From Streptomyces sp. PTY087I2 (GTDB taxonomy: Bacteria; Actinomycetota; Actinomycetes; Streptomycetales; Streptomycetaceae), in contig NZ_LZRD01000028.1 of the NCBI RefSeq assembly GCF_001687325.1, forward strand, positions 1 through 64,000: a stretch of 64,000 bases of DNA, given 5' to 3'. Below the pieces are notes generated by a model. The model had not been told where the DNA came from, did not search any database, and saw only the letters and a program-made list of their open reading frames with translations. Numbering within the stretch: the first letter of the stretch is position 1; every line of letters starts with the position of its first letter. Below, one piece after another: positions 51,197 to 58,713 of this stretch. The translations under genes and the position numbers were made by a program.

Positions 51197-51288
51197 TGCG
51201 GTGTCGCCGCATGTGTGCGGTGTCGCCGTACGTATTGCGGTGTCGCCGTACGTAGGTGTCGTCGTACGTAGGTGTTCGTACGTACCGG
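51197..51288. repeat. Short ~20-bp tandem repeat upstream of nagB
   Basis: Units TGCGGTGTCGCCGYA start at 51197, 51216 and 51236 (19-20 bp period), then degenerate copies carrying GTCGTCGTACGTA and GTTCGTACGTA to 51288. CG-rich and noncoding. Confidence 0.75.
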
Positions 51289-51383
51289 ACAAGTCGACCA
51301 GGCAATTCCGTGGGCCGCCAGCGGGCCGCCGGTTCGTGGACTGTTCTCCGTACGGCTGCCCGATTCTGCTAAATTGGAGTTTG

Positions 51384-51399
51384 ATTGGTCTATACCACC
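51384..51399 (+). promoter_or_regulatory. DasR-responsive element upstream of nagB
   Basis: ATTGGTCTATACCACC matches the 16-bp dre consensus and lies 30 bp before the nagB start, also upstream of the divergent SIS gene. In S. coelicolor the nagB dre is a classic DasR site; repression is relieved by glucosamine-6-phosphate. Confidence 0.88.
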
Positions 51400-51429
51400 T
51401 CCTCCTCTAGTCAGATCGGCAGGCACAGC

Positions 51430-52215
51430 GTGGAAGTTGTCATCGTCCCGGACGCCACGGCAGGCGGCGAACTGATCGCGGAGGCCATCGCCGCGCTGCT
51501 CCGCCGCAAGCCCGACGCCCTGCTCGGCGTTGCCACCGGCTCGACCCCGCTGCCCATCTACCGCGCGCTCGCGTCGAAGGTCGCCTCCGGCGCGGTCGAC
51601 GCCTCGCGCGCCCGGATCTGCCAGCTCGACGAGTACGTCGGGCTGCCCGCGGGTCACCCGGAGTCGTACCGATCCGTGGTGCTGCGCGAGGTCATCGAGC
51701 CGCTCGGGCTCTCCGAGGCGTCCTTCATGGGCCCGGACGGCGCGGCCGAGGACGTCCAGGCGGCCTGCGAGGCGTACGACCGGGCGCTGGCGGAGGCGGG
51801 CGGCGTCGACCTCCAGCTGCTGGGCATCGGCACGGACGGGCACATCGGCTTCAACGAGCCGTGCTCCTCGCTCGCCTCGCGTACCCGGATCAAGACGCTG
51901 ACGGAGCAGACGCGGGTGGACAACGCGCGCTTCTTCGACGACGACATCGAGCAGGTGCCGCACCATGTGATCACGCAGGGCATCGGGACGATCCTGGATG
52001 CCCGGCATCCGATCCTGCTGGCCACCGGTGAGGGCAAGGCGGAGGCCGTCGCGCAGACGGTGGAGGGTCCGGTCGCCTCGATCGTGCCGGCGTCGGCGCT
52101 CCAGCTGCACCCGCATGCGACGGTGGTGGTGGACGAGGCTGCGGCGTCGAAGCTGAAGCTGGCGGATTACTTCCGGGCCACGTATGCGGCGAAGCCGGGG
52201 TGGCAGGGGTTGTAG
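51430..52215 (+). CDS. nagB: Glucosamine-6-phosphate deaminase
   Basis: 261 residues from GTG 51430. Converts glucosamine-6-phosphate to fructose-6-phosphate and ammonia. N-terminus MEVVIVPDA; VATGSTPLPIYRAL phosphate loop; catalytic ICQLDEYVGLPAGHPES; GIGTDGHIGFNEP. Family length is 240-270. The upstream frame beginning at 51385 overlaps the dre and is not used. Supplies aminosugar carbon and nitrogen to central metabolism under DasR control. Confidence 0.95.
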   Translation: MEVVIVPDATAGGELIAEAIAALLRRKPDALLGVATGSTPLPIYRALASKVASGAVDASRARICQLDEYVGLPAGHPESYRSVVLREVIEPLGLSEASFMGPDGAAEDVQAACEAYDRALAEAGGVDLQLLGIGTDGHIGFNEPCSSLASRTRIKTLTEQTRVDNARFFDDDIEQVPHHVITQGIGTILDARHPILLATGEGKAEAVAQTVEGPVASIVPASALQLHPHATVVVDEAAASKLKLADYFRATYAAKPGWQGL

Positions 52216-52601
52216 GGCTTCGCCCCTCGGCCCCTTGATGCTGTACGGGGCAGGGCCGGGACGCCGTTGTTCGGTGTCCCGGCCCTTTGCCGTGTTGTGC
52301 GGCCCGTCCGGCGGGAGGGTCTGTCCTCAATCGCCGGACGGGCTTGATTTTGGCCGGGGCCTTGGCTGCGGGCCCCCGGGCCTCAGGTTCTGTCCTCAAG
52401 CGCCGGACGGGCTTGATTTTGGCCGGGGCCTTGGCTGCGGGCCCCCGGGCCTCAGGCTTTGTCCTCAAGCGGCGGACGGGCTGGAATTGGCCGGGCCTTG
52501 GCTGCGGGGCCCTCGGGCTCAGGCCTTGTCCTCAAACGCCGGACGGGCTGGGATGTCGCCGGACGGGCTGGAATTGGTCGGCCCGGACGGGCCCGGTCAG
52601 G
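52216..52601. other. Gene-free interval with tandem repeats
   Basis: 386 bp between convergent nagB and dasD, mostly filled by the ~69-bp repeats listed separately. No gene is visible. It probably also contains transcription stops for both genes, but no terminator with a T-run is seen. Confidence 0.75.
52322..52600. repeat. ~69-bp tandem repeat, four copies
   Basis: Units begin TGTCCTCAA at 52322, 52391, 52460 and 52527 (periods 69, 69, 67). Each contains CGCCGGACGGGCT, then GGCCGGGGCCTTGGCTGCGG and GGGCCTCAGG. The first two copies are nearly identical, and later ones are diverged and shortened. The sequence is related to CGCCGGAGGGGCT at 10772 and to other Streptomyces intergenic elements. 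Confidence 0.88.
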
Positions 52602-54131
52602 TCAGGACTTCGTGCCGGTCAGCGCTTCCGCTGCTGCCTGGCCGCAGACCCTTGCCGCGCCGTGTGTGGCCACGTGCAGGGCGCCCCTCGGGGCCGACTG
52701 GGGCAGGCCCATCTCGACCACCACCGTGTCCGGGCGGGTCGCCAGCAGGGTGTCCAGGGCCGCGCCCATCCAGGCGTGGCGGTGTTCGTCGCGGACCACG
52801 GCGACGATGCGCCGCTCCCCCGCCGCCGCCAGGATCGCGTCCGCGACGGCCGCGGTCTCCTCGGTGTAGGTGTCCGTGTCGGTGCCGGGCAGGATCCTGT
52901 CCAGCTCGGCGGCGATGCCCCAGGGGGTCTCGTCGCCGACCGCGATGTTCGCCACCGCGCCGAACGAGGCCACGTACGCCGCCCCGGTGAGACGGTCGCC
53001 GGTGCCGGTCACCCGGACCGCGCGGCGGGCGGCGATCAGGCCGATGTCGGAGCTGACTCCGGTGCCGGGCGCGGTCCCCTCCTGCACTGCCGCGCCCGAC
53101 TCCCGGATGTCCCCCCGAACCCTCTGCGTCCAGGACGCCAGGGCTCGTACTCGGGCGGCCGCGTCGGCGAGCCGCTCCTCGGTCAGTTCCCCACTGCGCA
53201 CGGCCGCGACGAGGGCGTCGCGCAGCCGCAGCACCGTCTCCTCGTCGGCCAGGCCGCCGCCCACACAGATGGCGTCGGCGCCCGCCGCGAGGGCGAGGAC
53301 GGACCCGCGCTCGATGCCGTACGCACCGGCGATGGCGTCCATCTCCACGGCGTCCGTGACGATCAGGCCGTCGTAGCCCAGCTCCTGGCGCAGCAGACCG
53401 GTGAGGATCTGCGGGCTCAGGGTCGCCGGGCGGTCCGGATCGAGTGCGGGAAGCAGGATATGCGCGCTCATCACCGATTTGGAACCCGCGGCGATGGCCG
53501 CCCGGAAGGGCACCAGCTCACGGGCGTGCAAGGTGTCGAGGTCCACATCGATGCGGGGCATCGCGAGGTGCGAGTCGACCGCGGTGTCGCCGTGTCCGGG
53601 GAAGTGCTTGGTGCAGGCGGCGACGCCGGCGGCCTGGAGCCCCTCGATGTACGCGGCGGTGTGCCGGGCGGCCAGCCGGGTGTCGGCGCCGAAGGAGCGT
53701 ACGCCGATGACCGGGTTGCCCGGGTTGGAGTTGACGTCGGCGGACGGCGCCCAGTTGAGGTTGACGCCGCACTCGGCGAGCCGGCGGCCGAGTTCCTGGG
53801 CGACGGCCCGGGTGAGGTGGACGTCGTCCACCGAGCCGAGCGCGAAGTTGCCCGGGAACGAGGAGCCGTGCGTGACCTCCAGGCGGGTCACGTCGCCGCC
53901 CTCCTCGTCGATGGCGACGAGGACGTCGTCCCGCTCGGCGCGCAGCCGCTCGGTCAGCGCGGTGAGCTGCTCGGGCGAGGTGATGTTGCGCCCGAACAGG
54001 CCCACGGAGGCGAGGCCCTCACCGACGCGGCGCAGCAGCCAGTCCGGTGCGGTGGTCCCGGTGAATCCGGGCTGGAGCACGGCGAGCGCGTCGCGCGTCA
54101 CCGTGTCCGTGGTGGAGACGAGGGTGGTCAT
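52602..54131 (-). CDS. dasD: GH3 beta-N-acetylglucosaminidase of the das operon
   Basis: 509 residues. GH3 fold with VAIDEEGGDVTRLE, the NagZ-type KHFPGHGDTAVDSHLAMP loop (catalytic His/Asp), and nucleophile Asp in GLIVTDAVEMDAI. The C-terminal ~150 residues form a second domain. No signal peptide, so it acts inside the cell on imported GlcNAc oligomers. Last gene of the das operon, 10 bp after dasC. Confidence 0.94.
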   Translation of the reverse strand: MTTLVSTTDTVTRDALAVLQPGFTGTTAPDWLLRRVGEGLASVGLFGRNITSPEQLTALTERLRAERDDVLVAIDEEGGDVTRLEVTHGSSFPGNFALGSVDDVHLTRAVAQELGRRLAECGVNLNWAPSADVNSNPGNPVIGVRSFGADTRLAARHTAAYIEGLQAAGVAACTKHFPGHGDTAVDSHLAMPRIDVDLDTLHARELVPFRAAIAAGSKSVMSAHILLPALDPDRPATLSPQILTGLLRQELGYDGLIVTDAVEMDAIAGAYGIERGSVLALAAGADAICVGGGLADEETVLRLRDALVAAVRSGELTEERLADAAARVRALASWTQRVRGDIRESGAAVQEGTAPGTGVSSDIGLIAARRAVRVTGTGDRLTGAAYVASFGAVANIAVGDETPWGIAAELDRILPGTDTDTYTEETAAVADAILAAAGERRIVAVVRDEHRHAWMGAALDTLLATRPDTVVVEMGLPQSAPRGALHVATHGAARVCGQAAAEALTGTKS

Positions 54132-54140
54132 GGGCCCGCA

Positions 54141-55004
54141 CTATCCCTTCACGGCGCCGGAAGTGAGGCCTGCGGCCATCTTCTTCTGGATGATCATGAA
54201 GAACACGACGACGGGGAGGGCGATCATGGTCGATGCGGCCATGAGGGCGCCGTAGTCCGTTCCGCGCTCGGTCGTGAACGTCATCAGCCAGACGTTCAGC
54301 GTGTACTTGGAGTTGTCGTTGATCAGGATGTACGCGAAGAGGTACTCGTTCCACGCGTTCACCAGGGCGAAGATCGACGCGGCGGCGAGCCCGGGGGCGA
54401 GCAGCGGGAAGATCACCCGGCGGAAGGCCTGGAAGCGGGTGCAGCCGTCCACCATCGCGGACTCCTCCAGCTCCACCGGGATGTTCACGACGAAGCCGCG
54501 GATCATGATGGTGGCGAAGGGCAGCGTGGAGACGAGGTAGACGACGATCAGGCCCCAGTACTCGTCGACGCCGCCCATCGCGTTGAGCTGGGCGTAGATG
54601 GGGATGAGCATCGCCGTCGGCGGCAGCATCTGGACCAGGATCATGACCAGGACCAGGGCCTTGCGGCCGAAGAACCGGAACCGGCCGATCGCCAGGGCCG
54701 CCAGCGTCGCGATGATCATGCCGCCGACCACCGCGGTGACCGCGACGATCAGGCTGGACTGGATGGCGGTGACGAAGTTCTGCTGCTCGGTGGCCCGGAC
54801 GAAGTTGTCGAAGGTGATCGACGTGGGCCACAGGGTCTGGTCGTAACTGCGGATCTCGTGGTTGGGCCGCAGGGCGCTGATGACCAGCCAGTAGACCGGG
54901 AAGACCATGACCAGGGCGATACCGAGGCCGATGATGTCGAGGTGGAGCCGGGTCTTCTTGCGGTCGGGCCGCAGCGCCGGTGTCGTCTCGGTCGTGCTGC
55001 TCAT
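54141..55004 (-). CDS. dasC: Chitobiose ABC transporter permease DasC
   Basis: 287 residues from ATG 55004, overlapping the dasB stop (ATGA). Six membrane segments and the EAA loop VNIPVELEESAMVDGCTRF of the MalG/carbohydrate permease-2 type. Forms a heterodimer with DasB. No ATPase gene is present here; in Streptomyces the das importer uses the shared MsiK ATPase encoded elsewhere. Confidence 0.94.
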   Translation of the reverse strand: MSSTTETTPALRPDRKKTRLHLDIIGLGIALVMVFPVYWLVISALRPNHEIRSYDQTLWPTSITFDNFVRATEQQNFVTAIQSSLIVAVTAVVGGMIIATLAALAIGRFRFFGRKALVLVMILVQMLPPTAMLIPIYAQLNAMGGVDEYWGLIVVYLVSTLPFATIMIRGFVVNIPVELEESAMVDGCTRFQAFRRVIFPLLAPGLAAASIFALVNAWNEYLFAYILINDNSKYTLNVWLMTFTTERGTDYGALMAASTMIALPVVVFFMIIQKKMAAGLTSGAVKG

Positions 55005-56008
55005 TCGACCTCTCCCGTCTTCATGAGCTGGCGCAGGTAGTACACGGCCACGCCGGACAGCAGCAGCACCGTGATCAGAGCGATGGCGGAGCCCTGGCTG
55101 AAGGAGGTGGACTCGAACGCCTTGGAGTAGGAGTAGAGGCCGAGGGTCTCGTACTCCGGCTCGGGCTTGTTGCCGCGCAACAGCCAGATCTGGCCGAAGA
55201 CGTTGAAGTCCCAGATCACCGAGAGGGTGGCGACCATGGTGAAGACCGGCTTGATGACCGGCCAGGTGACGAACTTGTAGATGCCGTACGCGCTGGCGCC
55301 GTCGAGGGCGGCGGCCTCCTCCAGTTCCTGGGGGACCTGGGTGAGGGCGGCGTACAGGGTGACGACGACGAACGGGATGGCGCCCCAGACGACCAGCAGC
55401 GTGATGATGCCGAAGCCCTGGACGGGGTTGAGGTACCAGTTGTGTCCGAGCCAGTCCTCGCCCACGACCTTGGCGATCAGGGTGTTGATCAGGCCGTAGT
55501 CGGAGTCGGCCATGAAGCGGAAGATCGAGGCGGCGACCATCAGCGGCATCGACCAGGCGGCGATGAGGCAGGCGGTGAGCACCAGCCGGACCCAGGTGGA
55601 GAGCTTGCGCATGAGCAGGGCGACCAGCAGGCCGATGCCCATCGTCAGGGTCACGCAGACGGCCATGAAAACGACCGTGCGGAAGGTGACCCACCAGAAC
55701 TCGGAGTCGCCGAGGATGTTGGTGAACTGCTCGAAGCCGACCCAGGGGGCGGGATCGCCGGTCCACAGCTCGCGGCGGCCCATGTCCTGGAAGGACATGA
55801 CGACCGTCTTGCCGAGGGGATAGAGATAGACGGCGGCGATCGCCACGATCGCCGGGAGGATCAGGAAGTAGGGGAGGAGTTCACCCTTCTTCCGCTTCCT
55901 CTTCTGTACCCGGGGCGCATCGTCGTCGTGGGACGACGTGCCGACCGCCTGCGGGTCGGGTGGTACGGGGACCGGCGGCCCGGCGGCCTTGGTATCAGCG
56001 GCAGACAC
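55001..56008 (-). CDS. dasB: Chitobiose ABC transporter permease DasB
   Basis: 335 residues, GTG start 56008. Pro/Lys-rich cytoplasmic N-terminus (~50 residues), then six membrane segments and the loop ALTQVPQELEEAAALDGASAYG typical of MalF-like permeases. Its 5' end is overlapped for 148 bp by the run-on dasA frame. It pairs with DasC. Confidence 0.93.
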   Translation of the reverse strand: MSAADTKAAGPPVPVPPDPQAVGTSSHDDDAPRVQKRKRKKGELLPYFLILPAIVAIAAVYLYPLGKTVVMSFQDMGRRELWTGDPAPWVGFEQFTNILGDSEFWWVTFRTVVFMAVCVTLTMGIGLLVALLMRKLSTWVRLVLTACLIAAWSMPLMVAASIFRFMADSDYGLINTLIAKVVGEDWLGHNWYLNPVQGFGIITLLVVWGAIPFVVVTLYAALTQVPQELEEAAALDGASAYGIYKFVTWPVIKPVFTMVATLSVIWDFNVFGQIWLLRGNKPEPEYETLGLYSYSKAFESTSFSQGSAIALITVLLLSGVAVYYLRQLMKTGEVE

Positions 56009-57399
56009 GTGGCTGACCTTCCATCGCGGGTCCGGGGCGGGCCCCGGAATTCACGGCGTTCTTGCGGGAAAGGCGCGGGGGCCCGGCACTGGTGCCGGGC
56101 CCCCGATTCCTTGTTGATCAGCGCGTTGATCTTGTCGTCGGCCTTCTTGGAAGCGTCGGCGACGGAGGCGCCCTTGACGATCTCCAGGAGCATGTTCTGG
56201 AGGATCTCCTCCTTCTCCACGGAGGCCCAGCCCGGCGCGATCGGCGTGAACCAGGCGTCCGGCACCGCGTTGGCGATGGCGGCGGTCTCCGGCTTCTGCT
56301 TCAGCGGCTCAAGCTGCTTCTCGTTGTTGGGAAGGATGTTCTTCGACGCGAGGACCTCCATGGACTTCGCGTTGGTGAAGATGGAGATCCAGTCCTCGCC
56401 GAGGTCCTGGACCTTGGACTTGGAGATGGTCGCGAGGTCCGAGCCGCCGATGAAGGACGGGAGGGCCTTGCCCTCGGGGCCGGGCATACCGGCCGTGGCG
56501 ATCTTGCCCTCGAGCTTCGGGTTGCCGTTCTCACCGCCCGTGACGCTGCCGGCCTCCCAGGCCTGGCCGTAGATGACCGCGGCCTTCTCGTTGGCCATGA
56601 CGTTGGCGTGGTCCTGCTCGTCCTTCGTCACGTCGGCCTTGTTGTACTTCTTGACCAGGTCGACGAAGTGCTGAAGGCCCTTCTGCGCCTCCGGGGTGGA
56701 GAGCGCGGCCTTCCACTCCTTGGCGCCCTCGTCGTAGGTGGCTATCTGGCCACCGTAGGCGGCGACGTAGGACATCGCGGCGTACCAGTAACGGCCCGGG
56801 AAGTAGAGGGAGGAGGCGCGCTTGTCCTTCTTGCCCAGCTCGGCGCCGACCTTGTCCATCGCGGCGAGGAACTCGTCCTCGGTCTGCGGGAGGACGTCGC
56901 TGCCGGTGCCGGCCTTCAGCATGTCCTTGTTGTACACGGCGAGACGGGCGCTCGCGTAGTAGGGAACGCAGTAGGTCTTGCCCTCGAAGGAGCACGTGTC
57001 CTTCAGACCCTTGATCCAGGTGTCCGAGTTCTCGTACTTCTTGGGGTCGATTTCTCCGAGCGCACCATTGAGGATGTACTGCATGGTCTCGGTGTTGCCG
57101 AGTTCCACGACGTCCGGGAATTTGTCGCCACCGAGGGAGGTGTCCAGCTTCTTGACCTTGTCGGCCCACTGCTGGTACTGAACCTTGACGGTGACGCCCG
57201 GGTACTTCTTGTTGAACTCGGCGTTGACGTCCTTGACCAGCTCCGGCCAGGTGGACTGGGCCTCGCCCATGAGCCAGACGGTCAGGGTTTCCTTGCGGTC
57301 CTTGGGGTCGGCGGACGAATTCTTGTCATCCGAACCACACGCTGCGACCGAAACCAACATGCCCGCGACACCGATCGCCGCGATGAGCTTGCGCTTCAC
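55861..57399 (-). CDS. dasA: Chitobiose-binding lipoprotein DasA, frame runs past normal stop
   Basis: 512 residues by open frame. Lipobox VSVAAC (Cys21), then extracellular solute-binding domain type 1 (ETLTVWLMGEAQSTWPEL, FPDVVELGNTETMQYI, SFIGGSDLATISKSK). Homology-like sequence ends near residue 431 (DDKINALINKE); the following ~80 residues (Arg/Pro-rich) read intergenic hairpin DNA and the dasB start. A normal DasA would stop near 56106, so the stop has been lost or hidden by an indel or sequence error. Upstream lie two dre sites. Confidence 0.9.
   Translation of the reverse strand: MKRKLIAAIGVAGMLVSVAACGSDDKNSSADPKDRKETLTVWLMGEAQSTWPELVKDVNAEFNKKYPGVTVKVQYQQWADKVKKLDTSLGGDKFPDVVELGNTETMQYILNGALGEIDPKKYENSDTWIKGLKDTCSFEGKTYCVPYYASARLAVYNKDMLKAGTGSDVLPQTEDEFLAAMDKVGAELGKKDKRASSLYFPGRYWYAAMSYVAAYGGQIATYDEGAKEWKAALSTPEAQKGLQHFVDLVKKYNKADVTKDEQDHANVMANEKAAVIYGQAWEAGSVTGGENGNPKLEGKIATAGMPGPEGKALPSFIGGSDLATISKSKVQDLGEDWISIFTNAKSMEVLASKNILPNNEKQLEPLKQKPETAAIANAVPDAWFTPIAPGWASVEKEEILQNMLLEIVKGASVADASKKADDKINALINKESGARHQCRAPAPFPQERREFRGPPRTRDGRSATCLPLIPRPPGRRSPYHPTRRRSARRPTTTMRPGYRRGSGRRVNSSPTS
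56076..56105 (-). promoter_or_regulatory. dasA-dasB hairpin
   Basis: CGGGGGCCCGGCAC (56076-56089) pairs with GTGCCGGGCCCCCG (56092-56105). It starts exactly where dasA should end, and such hairpins usually lower transcription of permease genes relative to the binding protein. Here it is inside the run-on dasA frame. Confidence 0.8.
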
Positions 57400-57481
57400 G
57401 TCAAACCCTCCTCAGGGATGCTGCAACCCCACCCACCGCGAAGACATTCGACGAGTTCTGCTGGGGCTGGACCTGGTCTTT

Positions 57482-57497
57482 AATGGTTTAGACCAGT
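57482..57497. promoter_or_regulatory. DasR-responsive element, dasA proximal
   Basis: AATGGTTTAGACCAGT matches the dre consensus at all but three positions. It lies 83 bp upstream of the dasA start on the - strand. Confidence 0.85.
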
Positions 57498-57505
57498 ACC
57501 GGGAG

Positions 57506-57521
57506 CTTGGCCTAGACCTTT
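57506..57521. promoter_or_regulatory. DasR-responsive element, second copy before dasA
   Basis: CTTGGCCTAGACCTTT keeps the GG-CTAGACC core of dre. It sits 24 bp from the first site (about two helical turns), so two DasR dimers could bind the same face. Confidence 0.7.
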
Positions 57522-57642
57522 AGGGGTGTCAAGGGTGTATAAGAAGTGCACTCGCGTCCGTTATAGGACCGACACCTAAGGGAGGGCGACGACCCGTGAC
57601 CGGACCGTGCCACCATGTGAGCCGCGACAGACGGAGGAGCCG

Positions 57643-58443
57643 GTGACGGCAGCAACGCAAGCGTCGGGAAGGCGGGCCATGAGTGCCGACGGGGGCAGTA
57701 CGGGGAGCGAGACCGGTACCGGTACGCGCACGGCGCGCGTACCGAAGTACTACCGGCTCAAGCGGCATCTCCTCGATATGACGGACACCCTGCCGCCGGG
57801 CACCCCGGTGCCGCCCGAACGCACCCTGGCCGCCGAGTTCGACACCTCGCGCACCACCGTGCGCCAGGCGCTCCAGGAGCTGGTCGTCGAGGGCCGCCTC
57901 GAACGCATCCAGGGCAAGGGCACCTTCGTCGCCAAGCCGAAGGTCTCCCAGGCCCTCCAACTCACCTCGTACACCGAGGACATGCGGGCCCAAGGACTGG
58001 AGCCGACGTCCCAGCTGCTGGACATCGGCTATGTCACGGCGGACGACACGCTCGCCGGGCTACTGGACATCTCGACGGGCGGCCGGGTGCTGCGCATCGA
58101 GCGGCTGCGGCTCGCCAGCGGGGAGCCGATGGCGATCGAGACCACGCATCTTTCGGCCAAACGCTTCCCGGCGCTGCGCCGTTCGCTGGTGAAGTACACC
58201 TCGCTCTACACCGCGCTCGCCGAGGTGTACGACGTCCGTCTCGCCGAGGCGGAGGAGACCATCGAGACCTCGCTCGCCACGCCCCGGGAAGCGGGTCTGC
58301 TGGGCACCGACGTGGGGCTGCCGATGCTGATGCTGTCCCGCCATTCGGTGGACGGCCAGGGCGAACCGGTGGAGTGGGTGCGCTCGGTGTACCGGGGCGA
58401 CCGCTACAAGTTCGTGGCGCGCCTCAAACGCCCGACGGACTGA
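57643..58443 (+). CDS. dasR: DasR, GntR/HutC-family master regulator of aminosugar use
   Basis: 266 residues from GTG 57643 (GGAGG 5 bp upstream); earlier frame from 57607 lacks such a site. N-terminal GntR winged helix (VPKYYRLKRHLLDM, TLAAEFDTSRTTVRQALQELVVEG) and UTRA effector domain (VLRIERLRLASGEPMAIETTHLS, PVEWVRSVYRGDRYKF). Binds dre; glucosamine-6-phosphate releases it. Divergent from dasA. Near identical to the S. coelicolor protein as remembered. Confidence 0.96.
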   Translation: MTAATQASGRRAMSADGGSTGSETGTGTRTARVPKYYRLKRHLLDMTDTLPPGTPVPPERTLAAEFDTSRTTVRQALQELVVEGRLERIQGKGTFVAKPKVSQALQLTSYTEDMRAQGLEPTSQLLDIGYVTADDTLAGLLDISTGGRVLRIERLRLASGEPMAIETTHLSAKRFPALRRSLVKYTSLYTALAEVYDVRLAEAEETIETSLATPREAGLLGTDVGLPMLMLSRHSVDGQGEPVEWVRSVYRGDRYKFVARLKRPTD

Positions 58444-58482
58444 CGGCGGGCGCGGAAGCAGCGGAGAAACAGCAGTGCGCGT

Positions 58483-58527
58483 ACGGGCGGTGGCCCGGGG
58501 ACCGATCCCCGGGCCACCGCCCGTTTT
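58483..58527 (+). terminator. Rho-independent terminator after dasR
   Basis: Perfect 19-bp stem (58483-58501 / 58506-58524; core GGGCGGTGGCCC) with CCGA loop, followed by TTTT. Confidence 0.93.
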
Positions 58528-58713
58528 CGGTCATCCCCGGTGGAGCAGGATCACGTGAACCGATTCCCCCTGTCGTCCGTGCACCAATCGCGGAACTTCG
58601 GTGGAGACATCGGTGATGCGCGACCGGTATGCGGACAGGGGTTCCGGAGAGCGGCCACACCACTTAGATTTCGCGCACGTTACGACAAGGATCGCGCGAG
58701 GGGACGGATCGAT

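Noticed and set aside
49748..51292. 514-codon - strand frame overlapping the SIS gene
   Set aside because: The SIS gene in the neighbouring frame has the conserved motifs and a ribosome site; this frame reads repeat and Arg/Pro-rich noise.
52287..55040. Very long + strand frame (917 codons) opposite dasD and dasC
   Set aside because: It lies antisense to clear das genes, starts in tandem repeats and has Gly/Arg/Val-rich, motif-free sequence typical of shadow frames in high-GC DNA.
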